Positions 16,248-24,733 of a stretch of DNA of 33,014 bases are shown here, one piece after another (position 1 is the stretch's first letter; every line of letters begins with the position of its first letter). Both the position numbers and the translations under genes were made by a program. This DNA comes from Bacteroidota bacterium (GTDB lineage: Bacteria > Bacteroidota > Bacteroidia > Cytophagales > Cyclobacteriaceae): positions 1-33,014 of the forward strand of contig JAEYXN010000094.1 in assembly GCA_023431285.1 (NCBI GenBank). Direction: 5' to 3'. A model generated the notes under the pieces. The model saw only the letters and a list, made by a program, of their open reading frames with translations. It had not been told where the DNA came from and ran no database searches.

Positions 16248-17221
16248 CGGATGAGAACTTTTTCGCCTGCGGCTAGTTGATTATCCGGGCCGATCTCAAT
16301 AAACACTTCACGCCCGAAAGCTTTCACTGCGGTGGACTTCTGAAGGATTTCGGGAAGCTCCACGACAGAGCCATAGCCAATGATCTTTCCGCTTACTTCA
16401 TTACGGGGTTTCTCGTAGCTTCTTACTATGACTTCGGATCCGACTGGCAACGACTCCTTTCTTCCCACAAGATATCCAACCACCGCCGTGGGATGCACGG
16501 TGTTCACTGATATCAACGGTGTGAATGCCTGAACCTGCTCAGCCTGCTTCACGAACACACTCTCCACAACTCCATTGGAAGTCGCGTACTTGCTCAGCTT
16601 CTTCTTCTCTTCGTTGAGCAGCTCAAGTTCACGCTGCAACAACACAATCTGGTTCGACAGCAATGATTGCTCTGTACGGTTCTCTTGTACGATGTCCTGT
16701 ATCCTGATGCGGCTGGCCTCCTCCTGTCTCTCACGCTGTTTTTTTAAGGCCGCAATCTTCTGTGACACCGGCTGAACAGCATTCGAATCCCATTTGATAT
16801 TATGCGACTTTACAATTTGTCTGTTCAGATCAAGGTCTGTTTCTGATTCTGCGATATCAGTGTTGAGCTCCTCCACCTTGATACCACTTTCAGCTTTTAT
16901 CAGCGCAATCTTTGAATCAGCAAGCTTTGCTTTCTCCGACTGATCCGATTGAAGCACCGCGATTCTGTGCAGGAGTTTCTCTATGGACATTTCAAGTTCG
17001 CTACTTGTCAGCTCCACCAGTAACTGTCCTTCTTTCACTTCCTGTCCGGGTACCACGGGAATGCTTTTTACCAGGCCGGCTTTCTCAGCGTTGATCCTGT
17101 AGACGCGCGAGTTTGTAACGCCCACAGAGGCATGACCGCTGCCGCGGAAAAACTTGAGTGTCAGGAACAACATGCCCCCGAACAACACAATGACCAATAT
17201 GTAATATCCGTTAAACCTCAT
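16244..17221 (-). CDS. HlyD-type membrane fusion (periplasmic adaptor) protein
   Basis: A 325-residue adaptor anchored by one N-terminal helix (about residues 6-24) with the rest in the periplasm. A first lipoyl half-motif (AGLVKSIPVVPGQEVKEGQLLVEL, residues about 48-71, a basic-hydrophobic strand pair) is followed by a long coiled-coil hairpin (about 75-215, Glu/Lys/Leu-rich). The second half-motif SNGVVESVFVKQAEQVQAFTPL then closes the lipoyl domain, ahead of a beta-barrel region. This is the layout of HlyD/EmrA adaptors. It begins 5 bases after the DUF4956 gene stop and overlaps the TolC-like gene. Adaptors normally bridge an ABC, MFS or RND pump to an outer-membrane channel, and the only inner-membrane partner here is the DUF4956 protein. 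Confidence 0.85.
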   Translation of the reverse strand: MRFNGYYILVIVLFGGMLFLTLKFFRGSGHASVGVTNSRVYRINAEKAGLVKSIPVVPGQEVKEGQLLVELTSSELEMSIEKLLHRIAVLQSDQSEKAKLADSKIALIKAESGIKVEELNTDIAESETDLDLNRQIVKSHNIKWDSNAVQPVSQKIAALKKQRERQEEASRIRIQDIVQENRTEQSLLSNQIVLLQRELELLNEEKKKLSKYATSNGVVESVFVKQAEQVQAFTPLISVNTVHPTAVVGYLVGRKESLPVGSEVIVRSYEKPRNEVSGKIIGYGSVVELPEILQKSTAVKAFGREVFIEIGPDNQLAAGEKVLIR

Positions 17222-17226
17222 CTCTG

Positions 17227-17898
17227 TCAGTTGTTCACCAATTCGTTAGCCGTTACTTTCAGCATGGAAATTCCCGGAACCGTCAGCAGCTCCATTATGA
17301 GGACATCTTTCGTAATTCCCTTGCGCATCGCTATGTCATACTGATACCGAAGATGATGGTCCTTCGTAGTCTGGATGCTTATTTGCCGGAAGTCCCTGCA
17401 ATGCTTTTCCATAATTGTTTGTGCGCTTGCAAGTGTATCAGGTTCCGTAAGTGTGAAGAACAAATGATGATGATGTACCACCGCCTGAAACTGACTGAAA
17501 TGCAGGACCGCTGCCACCAGACAAAATAACGTAGTGCCGACAAACGAAATGGTGAACCCATACACACCAATGGCAAGCCCAGTACTGAGCGCGGCGAAAA
17601 GAAACAGAACGTCACGGGGATCATCGATGCGTGTCCTGAATCGGATGATCGCCATTGCCCCGAATACTCCTAGCCCACGTGCGAGACTGTCGCCAATGGC
17701 CATCATCACCATCGTTGTTACAACTGCTCCCAGTACGAGGGCCTGAAAGAAGTTCTTTGGATAATAATCTCCCGTGAATGTAAGACGATGTGTGATTGCA
17801 ATAATTGACGCCAGTAGAAAGGCCCACACAAACGAATAGGTGATGTTCACGAGCTGGGGATACTCGTAAACCGGGCCATCAGGAAAGATTTCGAACAT
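17227..17898 (-). CDS. DUF4956-family polytopic membrane protein
   Basis: A 223-residue inner-membrane protein of unknown biochemical function. Residues about 20-135 contain four hydrophobic helices, with the conserved hallmark AIGDSLARGLGVFGAMAIIRFRTRIDDPRD between helices 2 and 3 (about 65-95). This Gly-Ala-Arg-Phe-Arg-Thr loop is what I recognise as DUF4956. The C-terminal 80 residues are soluble, with the beta-alpha-beta feel of the small ACT-like domain seen at the end of MgtC/SapB proteins (KHCRDFRQISIQ, then YDIAMRKG and ELLTVPGISMLKV). Family members often neighbour CotH kinases, VTC-type polyphosphate polymerases or lamin-tail proteins. Here the lamin-tail lipoprotein is upstream by 11 bases and the HlyD-type adaptor downstream by 5. 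Function is not known. Confidence 0.85.
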   Translation of the reverse strand: MFEIFPDGPVYEYPQLVNITYSFVWAFLLASIIAITHRLTFTGDYYPKNFFQALVLGAVVTTMVMMAIGDSLARGLGVFGAMAIIRFRTRIDDPRDVLFLFAALSTGLAIGVYGFTISFVGTTLFCLVAAVLHFSQFQAVVHHHHLFFTLTEPDTLASAQTIMEKHCRDFRQISIQTTKDHHLRYQYDIAMRKGITKDVLIMELLTVPGISMLKVTANELVNN

Positions 17899-17909
17899 GG
17901 GTTATGAAC

Positions 17910-19172
17910 TTAGTTTGCCGCGTTCGGCGTAGGATTAGTTTCCGATGCGAAAGCTCCTGTTCCGTCAGGCTTGCGCGCCATCGATACATTTTCCTGCTGC
18001 GGACCAAAAGAGAACTCGTCGATCGCACGGCCATCCTTGTAATAAAGTCCAAGGTCCTCGCCGTCTACAGCCAGCCCGAAGTCAAGATGAAGAATGCCCT
18101 GATTGGTATCATTGTCTGCCCAGATCAACAGATACCCTCCAGGTTGAATGGTCGTTGACGCGGGATTGGTGTCGGGGATCCGGTAGTTGAATGGGTTCGA
18201 TGTATCATCAGAAAGATACATTCCTCCGATATCAACCGGGGTGTCGCCAAGGTTCTTGATCTCTATCCAGTCATCGAACTCTGCTTGTCCACCATCAGTG
18301 TCGGGACAACACGATGAATTGAACGCCATAAATTCATTGATTACCAGCTGAGGCAACGCATCATTCGTGATAATATAAAAGTGAGTCTTGTCAGGGGCGC
18401 TGTTTGGATTTCGACCGGTACCCGCTGCGTTAGACGCCTCAACGTAATAGTCTACACGTCCTGCAGCATTCAAGGCGGGAAGAGTCGCAACGTAAGCGTC
18501 ACCCGACGACGCAGTCATGTTTACAACAGAGTAAGTTCCAGTCTGATTAATACGATAGTAAAGTTTAACTGAACTTACTCCTGCCGCAGACGCAAGATTT
18601 GCCTTGATCTGCACTGCATCTGCCATTGACACCACAAGCGGATCGCGTACCACATTCACGATAGCGGGCGCATTCGTCGCACCGTTGGACGTACCTTGTG
18701 AGGTGTTTCCCGAAATAGCAAAAGTCGACGAACCGTCCGGATATCGTCCATAAGACTGTCCGTTGTCAAGTGCAGGAAATATCACCTTATCGATCACATT
18801 AGTGGGAGACTCCAGGTAAACCGTCTCACCGTTGGAGGTCAGCTTGAAATTTGTGTGAAGGCCGGTATTAAGGTCATCGCAATAAATGACCAGAAAACCA
18901 TTGGCTGGAACAACTGTCCCTGCCGGAAGGGTGTACTTATTCGCCGGATCATCATAAATTCTGTAACCGCCTATGTCCTTAGGACCGGAAGTATTATTAA
19001 ATAGCTCGATCCAGTCTTCGCCGGAAGCGTAAATTTCATTGATGTAGAGATTTTCATCTCCGGTGACAATGGGCTCCTCGTCCCCATCATCCTTCGAGCA
19101 GGAAGGAAACATAAGGGCCGAAACAATAAGACAAAAAACAAGAAATCCTTTACAAAAACCCATTGTAGTCAT
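17910..19172 (-). CDS. Lamin-tail-domain lipoprotein (two LTD domains)
   Basis: A 420-residue lipoprotein. The N-terminal signal ends in the lipobox FPSC with lipidated Cys25 (Cys22 if the second ATG at 19161-19163 is used), followed by acidic residues SKDDGDEE that in Bacteroidota can act as a surface-export signal. The first lamin-tail domain (about 40-155) has YINEIYASGEDWIELFN and PANGFLVIYCDD. A fibronectin- or Ig-like domain spans about 165-270. The second lamin-tail domain (about 275-410) has LVINEFMAFNS, FDDWIEIKNLG and QPGGYLLIWADN, plus a CC pair before it. Lamin-tail domains are beta-sandwiches thought to bind nucleic acid, membrane or cell-surface ligands. First gene of the four-gene operon and possibly its surface receptor. 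No CotH or nuclease domain is attached. Confidence 0.85.
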   Translation of the reverse strand: MTTMGFCKGFLVFCLIVSALMFPSCSKDDGDEEPIVTGDENLYINEIYASGEDWIELFNNTSGPKDIGGYRIYDDPANKYTLPAGTVVPANGFLVIYCDDLNTGLHTNFKLTSNGETVYLESPTNVIDKVIFPALDNGQSYGRYPDGSSTFAISGNTSQGTSNGATNAPAIVNVVRDPLVVSMADAVQIKANLASAAGVSSVKLYYRINQTGTYSVVNMTASSGDAYVATLPALNAAGRVDYYVEASNAAGTGRNPNSAPDKTHFYIITNDALPQLVINEFMAFNSSCCPDTDGGQAEFDDWIEIKNLGDTPVDIGGMYLSDDTSNPFNYRIPDTNPASTTIQPGGYLLIWADNDTNQGILHLDFGLAVDGEDLGLYYKDGRAIDEFSFGPQQENVSMARKPDGTGAFASETNPTPNAAN

Positions 19173-19352
19173 GCTTCACTAATTGGTGAGATACCTTCCG
19201 GGCATCAATATATTAACGAAATTCCGTAAAATAAACACAATTCAGCCCGCTCATAACATTCCGCATAGCCGCGACGTAGTAATTTATGCGATGGAACTTT
19301 CCGGGATGATTACTACTTTATAACTTTCTAGATCTCTATACACAGTTATCCT

Positions 19353-20774
19353 ATGGCCGCTCCTATCGTTACCAGTTTCCGCCTCCGGTTATCAACTATT
19401 CTGGCAATTATCCTCAGCATCTCTTTTACTTCCTGTAAAGATAACGACCCCGGGCCAGGCGCACCGGTCTCTGAAGAGAATCAGTACGTCAACAAATGGA
19501 TCCGCGACAACATGGAGGACTATTACCTCTGGAACGATGATCTGCCTGAGAATGTCGACCGAAATCTGGATCCCGCTGAATATTTCACTAAGTTAATTTC
19601 GCCGGATGACCGTTTTTCCTGGATACAACCCGATTACGGAGAGCTTTTAAAATCATTAAAGGGTATCACCCGTGAGGCAGGGTATGAATTTGTACTCTAT
19701 CGCGAAAGCAACGAATCAAATAAAGTTTCTGCGCAGGTCATGTATGTTAAGCCAAGCTCTTCTGCTGACGCGTCAGGGTTAAAACGTGGGGACCTCATTT
19801 CAAAAATCAACGGCCATTCCATTACGGTTTCAAATTACCAGGACCTTCTCAAAAATCTGCGGCAGAACCATTCGTTAACTTATCAACCATTAAACTTCGA
19901 ACAATCCTCCTTTGGAGCCGAGACCACGGTCCAGCTATCTGCCGTTGAGTATTCGGAGAATCCAAATTATCTCTCCACAATTATAAACACAGGGGATCAG
20001 AAGATAGGTTACTACGTGTACAACTTTTTTGCTCCAGGCGCGGACCAGGATGATCAAACATATGATGAAGAGATGGATGCCATCTTTACATCCTTCAGGA
20101 ACGAGGGCATTACCGACCTAATCGTTGATCTGCGTTTCAACAGCGGAGGTTCAGAGGCCTCTGCTAAGAATCTGGCAAGCCTGATCACCCCAGGTGTTAC
20201 AGGTGACGACATCTTCTTCACGAGAGTGTACAATGATCAACTGATGGAAGAAATAATAAACGATCCTCAGTTGGGTAGCAACATCCTGAAAAGCTTCTTC
20301 GTGGAAAAGCCTTCAAATGTAGGTATGCAGCTGCGCAATAACAGGGTTTACATTCTTACCAGCTCGCGAACCGCGTCGGCAAGTGAACTCATCATTAATA
20401 GTCTCGAGCCCTATATGGATGTATTCCTTATCGGAGATGTAACGCTAGGAAAAAATGTCGGATCAATCTCCATCTATGAAGAGAATGACCCGAAAAATAC
20501 CTGGGGACTTCAACCCATCATCGTAAAAGTTTCAAACAAGTCGGGCTTTTCAGATTACGGAGATGGCTTCACTCCTGACATCCTCGATCAAGACAACAGT
20601 CTCTATATTTATCCTCTGGGCGACGAGCGCGAAAACCTCCTTCATATTGCCATTGGCCATATCACTGGCACCGGCGAATCAGGTCGGGTCCGAGCCACCG
20701 ATTCGGAAAGATCAATCATCGGTCATTCCCTTGACGAAAAACGCAGGGGCTTTAACCTCTTCCTTGATTTCTGA
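19353..20774 (+). CDS. S41-family (C-terminal processing) peptidase lipoprotein with PDZ domain
   Basis: A 473-residue envelope protease. The signal peptide ends in FTSC with lipidated Cys28. An N-terminal helical S41 cap (NKWIRDNMEDYYLWNDDLPEN) precedes a PDZ-like region (about 130-190: SSSADASGLKRGDLISKING). The protease core includes LIVDLRFNSGGSE and TASASELIIN, with catalytic Ser342, and TLGKNVGS with Lys367. The 25-residue Ser-Lys spacing equals that of the Prc/CtpA dyad. It probably trims outer-membrane or periplasmic proteins, and the natural substrate is unknown. It is monocistronic, divergent from the lamin-tail operon and convergent with the ankyrin/beta-lactamase-like gene (25 bases between stops). 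Confidence 0.92.
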   Translation: MAAPIVTSFRLRLSTILAIILSISFTSCKDNDPGPGAPVSEENQYVNKWIRDNMEDYYLWNDDLPENVDRNLDPAEYFTKLISPDDRFSWIQPDYGELLKSLKGITREAGYEFVLYRESNESNKVSAQVMYVKPSSSADASGLKRGDLISKINGHSITVSNYQDLLKNLRQNHSLTYQPLNFEQSSFGAETTVQLSAVEYSENPNYLSTIINTGDQKIGYYVYNFFAPGADQDDQTYDEEMDAIFTSFRNEGITDLIVDLRFNSGGSEASAKNLASLITPGVTGDDIFFTRVYNDQLMEEIINDPQLGSNILKSFFVEKPSNVGMQLRNNRVYILTSSRTASASELIINSLEPYMDVFLIGDVTLGKNVGSISIYEENDPKNTWGLQPIIVKVSNKSGFSDYGDGFTPDILDQDNSLYIYPLGDERENLLHIAIGHITGTGESGRVRATDSERSIIGHSLDEKRRGFNLFLDF

Positions 20775-20799
20775 TCAACCTGAACTTCGACAGGCAGAG

Positions 20800-23205
20800 T
20801 TACTCCATCCGTGGAGCATCCTTCTTCTGTCCTGCCATATCAAGAGTAAACTTCGATGCCGGTTTAGCACCTTCCCGGAAGAAAGTAAGACGAGCATTCA
20901 GCTCCTGAATGGTAAACTCGGTTTCCGACAGTGGTTTGATTTCAAACTTCGGAGAAGTCTTCGTCTGAGCAAACAGTTTATCATTCTCTTTACTGATAGT
21001 GACTACGTTGTCACCGAGATCGTATCGACCCACATAGAAATCCAGCAGCGCAGGGTCAACCGCGACGATTACATCATCCTTTAATTTTACCAGCATCACG
21101 TTGTTGCCATTTTGAGAAAAGGCGCCATGGGTGACTTCCCCGGCTTCATTCTTTATAAACCTGATTCGCGCCTCCACTACTTTCCAGAAATACTCTCCTG
21201 GCGCGGAAGGAAAGATTGGAAAAGCTTGCTGACCCGATACCTGTGCAAGAAGATTCCCGTCTTTAGATGTTACCGTGAGTACCATCCCATTGCCAAAATC
21301 ATAACGGCCTTCATATTGTTTCACATCTTCATTTGTAGCGGCAACGGCATAACTCTTTTGAGGCTTCAGACTCTCCCACAAATTAAACTCGGCAATAACC
21401 AGCGGATCAATAGTCACTTCCGTAGGCATTACGTTCGTCAACATTACAACGGTAAGGTTATGCTGCGGGAACCGGGTAAGGCGGCTAATGAATCCGTGAA
21501 GCCCACCACCATGTTCAATAACTTCAAGTTCGCGGAGTTCGCCCAATGCCCATCCATAGCCATACTTTCCCTCCGCAGGTGTTTTCCCACTGTTAAGAAC
21601 GACAGGTGTGAATGCTGCATTCAGACTTTCTTTGCTGATCACCTTGCCGTTAAATACCGCTTCATTCCATAGGTAAAGATCTCGTACGGTTGAATACAAC
21701 GCTCCTGCCCCTCCGGCCCACGACATATCCCAATTAATGTCAGCTTTATACTGGCCGTCCTGCTTCGAATACCCCAAAGCTTCATTGGTAAGCTTTAATG
21801 ATTTCTCATGAACACCAGTGTTGTTCATTCCCAGCGGAACAAAAAATGTTTCCCTGAGATAATCTCCAAATGACTTCCCTGTAATCTTCCGGATAATATA
21901 ACCAAGCAAAACATATCCCGAGTTGTTGTATTGATAACGCTCTCCAGGTTCAAAGTCGTAAGGCTCTTTCTTAATGAGTTCTACAAGCTGATCTTCAGTG
22001 ATCGGAGTTGTCACCCTTGCGACAAAGTCGGGCTTGTTTGTGTAGCTATGAATTCCGGAGGTATGCGTGAGAAGATGATGAATCGTTACTTCATCTCCCT
22101 TGTTGAAGTCGGGGATAAATTTCGAAAGCTTATCATGAACAGTAACTTTACCTTCCTCCTGAAGCTTCAGGATTGATGAAGCAATAAACTGTTTGGTAAT
22201 GGATCCAATACGGAACTTTGTCTCCGGAGTGATCAATTCGTTCTTTTCGATGTTAGCGTAACCGAACCCTTTTTCATATACGATCTTCCCATCTTTCGCG
22301 ACCAGCACGGCAATGCCGGAAGCTTTCTTTCCATTCAAGGCAGAATACTCCTTGTCGATAAGTTGTTCTGTAGTCGGCATCGCGCTCTGCATCGCCCCAT
22401 TAGAGCTCAACAGCTTTATCACGTCCTCCCTACCCGCCAGACGCGCTGCGTTCATTGGCGTAAGGAATCCTCCACTTTTTCCATTGATGCTAGCGCCCGC
22501 CGCCAGCAGCATATTGACGTCATCTACATTACCTTTATAAGCTGACGTCACAAGGCGATCGGTCAACGCGCTTTCGTCAAGTATCCGACCGGTAAACTCC
22601 CACGCCCCCTTTACATCCTGAACTCTTACGATAAGTTGATTACTTCCTTTGACAAGCGTAACAGGAACAATATCCTGATCTGGCTGAAGGCCACGCGGCA
22701 TCCAGTTATTGTGAACTACTTTGCCATTGAGAATCACCCGTAATGCATCGTCGCTTCCAAAAGCCAGCACAGCCTTCTTTTCGTTGTCGCTAACGATCTC
22801 CGCCATAGCATAGGCTGCCACCAGGTCCTTACCGGGAAATATCTTGTCAAAATCAAGCTTGTTATCATCAGCTTTGCGAAGCTTCCATTCAAGTTTGGTC
22901 GAACCTGAAGTGAGCGCGACCGGACCTTTCTTCGGCACGACCTCAACAGACAGAACCGGATCGTCATTGAACGCCTTTTGTTGTCCTGCTTCATCGGTGT
23001 CGGCAGGAAGAACTATCGGGCCCGCTACCAACCACTTCGTCATGTAAGTACCCGCAGTACTGGTGGAGTATGATGCTTCACCATAACCGGAGTGGGCTTT
23101 GAAGCTTTTGGATGTCTGGGCGATACTTACGTGAGCAACGTTAAGGAAAAAGCAAAGCGAAAGCATCCATTTGAAATGGAAAGAGGTCTTGATAAGGTTT
23201 TTCAT
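20800..23205 (-). CDS. Exported beta-lactamase-related serine hydrolase with ankyrin repeats
   Basis: An 801-residue secreted protein. After a signal peptide (cleavage near AHVSIAQ, residue 30), residues about 45-215 look like a galactose-binding or carbohydrate-binding beta-sandwich (MTKWLVAGPI, GSDDALRVILNGK). About 215-275 form two ankyrin repeats (VDDVNMLLAAGASING, GREDVIKLLSSNGA). About 280-625 are a class C beta-lactamase/penicillin-binding domain with SITK (Ser335, Lys338), YNN (Tyr426) and HGG (His565). Two related C-terminal domains of about 80 residues follow (EGRYDFGNGMVLTV and VGRYDLGDNVVTIS). The catalytic triad is intact, so it is probably an active peptidase or esterase. Antibiotic resistance is not implied. 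A plausible promoter lies upstream on the minus strand. Confidence 0.88.
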   Translation of the reverse strand: MKNLIKTSFHFKWMLSLCFFLNVAHVSIAQTSKSFKAHSGYGEASYSTSTAGTYMTKWLVAGPIVLPADTDEAGQQKAFNDDPVLSVEVVPKKGPVALTSGSTKLEWKLRKADDNKLDFDKIFPGKDLVAAYAMAEIVSDNEKKAVLAFGSDDALRVILNGKVVHNNWMPRGLQPDQDIVPVTLVKGSNQLIVRVQDVKGAWEFTGRILDESALTDRLVTSAYKGNVDDVNMLLAAGASINGKSGGFLTPMNAARLAGREDVIKLLSSNGAMQSAMPTTEQLIDKEYSALNGKKASGIAVLVAKDGKIVYEKGFGYANIEKNELITPETKFRIGSITKQFIASSILKLQEEGKVTVHDKLSKFIPDFNKGDEVTIHHLLTHTSGIHSYTNKPDFVARVTTPITEDQLVELIKKEPYDFEPGERYQYNNSGYVLLGYIIRKITGKSFGDYLRETFFVPLGMNNTGVHEKSLKLTNEALGYSKQDGQYKADINWDMSWAGGAGALYSTVRDLYLWNEAVFNGKVISKESLNAAFTPVVLNSGKTPAEGKYGYGWALGELRELEVIEHGGGLHGFISRLTRFPQHNLTVVMLTNVMPTEVTIDPLVIAEFNLWESLKPQKSYAVAATNEDVKQYEGRYDFGNGMVLTVTSKDGNLLAQVSGQQAFPIFPSAPGEYFWKVVEARIRFIKNEAGEVTHGAFSQNGNNVMLVKLKDDVIVAVDPALLDFYVGRYDLGDNVVTISKENDKLFAQTKTSPKFEIKPLSETEFTIQELNARLTFFREGAKPASKFTLDMAGQKKDAPRME

Positions 23206-23276
23206 AAATAGAGAGATAAGGTTGTGGAAACGTTAAATAACTTCCAACGGCACAGATCGGCAGCGTGAATATCAAG

Positions 23277-23307
23277 CAAATATTAAACCCACTCCTCCGG
23301 GATCAAA
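23277..23307 (-). promoter_or_regulatory. Putative promoter of the ankyrin/beta-lactamase-like gene
   Basis: On the minus strand TTTG (23304-23307) is followed 19 bases later by AATATTTG (23277-23284). This fits the Bacteroidota -33/-7 pattern with one mismatch in TAnnTTTG and would give a leader of about 65 bases. Confidence 0.4.
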
Positions 23308-23381
23308 GTTGTTTCTGTAAAAAGATGTAACAAGAAGTGCGCAGGCACATCAATCCTTCGGGACGTTCGCAAAAGAGAGAA

Positions 23382-24542
23382 TCACTTGCTTTCGGGATTG
23401 TCCGCGATCGAACGCTGATGACGAAAGAATATTTGAGAGACAGGAATCAGCATAAGACCTGCGATGGCGAAAGCGATGAACGAAACACGAAGGTTAAATG
23501 CGTGAGCGATATATCCAATCATCGGCGGGCCTATGAGCATACCGACAATCCCGTAAGTAGCAATAATGGAGATCGCCATTCCGGGAGAATACTTTCGCGA
23601 CGTGCCCGCCAGTAGGTACGTCATGGGAATTACTGAAGCTGTGCCAAAACCAACGAGGCAAAACCCGATAAGCGATGTCCAGAAGAATGGCAAAGACACT
23701 GCCAGAAAGATGCCCACGGAAATAAGAGCAGCACTCATAATATAAGTCTTCTCCATTCCGATACGCTCAATGATCCGGTCAGACGCGAATCTGGACAGCG
23801 CCATGAATATCATGAAGATGAGGTATCCAAGGGTAAAGATCTCCACCTTGACAACATCTTTGAAGTAGATCCCGCTCCAGTCGAACATTCCACCTTCGCA
23901 GATGGCAGCCATGAAGACGAGTAGTCCCAGGTAAACGATATAGGGATCAGGTTTGCTCAGCAAAGGTTTGTTCCCGGAAGGTGCGCGGTCATTACGAAGG
24001 AGGTGTTTGTAAGCAAACCCCGTCGCTGATAGGGCCAGCGCTGAGACGATAGCCAAATGGATCTGCATAGACACATCCATCGCGACAAGCAATGTAGAGA
24101 ATCCCACGCCGACGATCCCGCCCGTGCTCCAGAGTCCGTGAAATGAACCGTTGATCTTGCGTTCAAAAAGCTTCTGCACCGTAAGCGCTTGTGTATTCAC
24201 AGAGATGTTGAAAATCCGCATGCAGAATGAAAAGACGCAAAGCGATGCAATCAACGCAAGGCGGGTTTCCGCAAATCCTATGAAGATAAGTGCCACGGAC
24301 ATCGCGACGAACCCCCATGCCAGCGGTATGCGGCTATCGAATCGTGAAACGAGCCACCCTGAAACAGGAAGTCCAGCCAGAGAACTTATCGGCATGAAAA
24401 GAAGTATTGTGCCGAGCTCAGCCTCGTTGAGATGAAAGTTGTCTTTGATCGTAGGAATTCTGGATGCCCAGGTGGAAAAGCTCACGCCCGATAGGAAGAA
24501 AAAAATGCTTAAGTAGAAGCGGTGTCTGTCTTTCGAGTCCAT
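23382..24542 (-). CDS. MFS transporter, YbjJ-like
   Basis: A 386-residue inner-membrane protein with about 12 helices. The ATG at 24540-24542 (MDSKDRHRFYLSI) is preferred over a TTG three codons upstream. The first helix region FFLSGVSFSTWASRIPTIKDNF, the loop GWLVSRFDSRIPL, GLWSTGGIVGVGFSTLL and the C-terminal IIATYGIVGMLIGPPMIGYIAH resemble the E. coli YbjJ group within MFS more than sugar porters of the FHS type. Substrate is unknown. It stands alone, 176 bases downstream of the beta-lactamase-like gene start and divergent from the transketolase N-subunit gene, with 191 bases between them. Confidence 0.85.
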   Translation of the reverse strand: MDSKDRHRFYLSIFFFLSGVSFSTWASRIPTIKDNFHLNEAELGTILLFMPISSLAGLPVSGWLVSRFDSRIPLAWGFVAMSVALIFIGFAETRLALIASLCVFSFCMRIFNISVNTQALTVQKLFERKINGSFHGLWSTGGIVGVGFSTLLVAMDVSMQIHLAIVSALALSATGFAYKHLLRNDRAPSGNKPLLSKPDPYIVYLGLLVFMAAICEGGMFDWSGIYFKDVVKVEIFTLGYLIFMIFMALSRFASDRIIERIGMEKTYIMSAALISVGIFLAVSLPFFWTSLIGFCLVGFGTASVIPMTYLLAGTSRKYSPGMAISIIATYGIVGMLIGPPMIGYIAHAFNLRVSFIAFAIAGLMLIPVSQIFFRHQRSIADNPESK

Positions 24543-24733
24543 CTTGCACAATCCGGGTGCGAATATGGCTGATCAGGATGGATCTTTCCGGCGACAGACC
24601 GAAAAAAGTACCGGTAACGTTGGAGATGGAGTCAGATGCGGATGAAAATGTTCCCTTGTCGGACGTCCATTTTTCTCCGTGTGGCTGTGTAAATCGAAAT
24701 TCTAAGGTATATTCGCGCCAAAATCACCACTCA

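Noticed and set aside
24464..24733. N-terminal extension of the transketolase N subunit
   Set aside because: The 90 extra residues overlap the divergent MFS gene and its promoter region and do not resemble transketolase. The ATG at 24734 gives the family-standard start.
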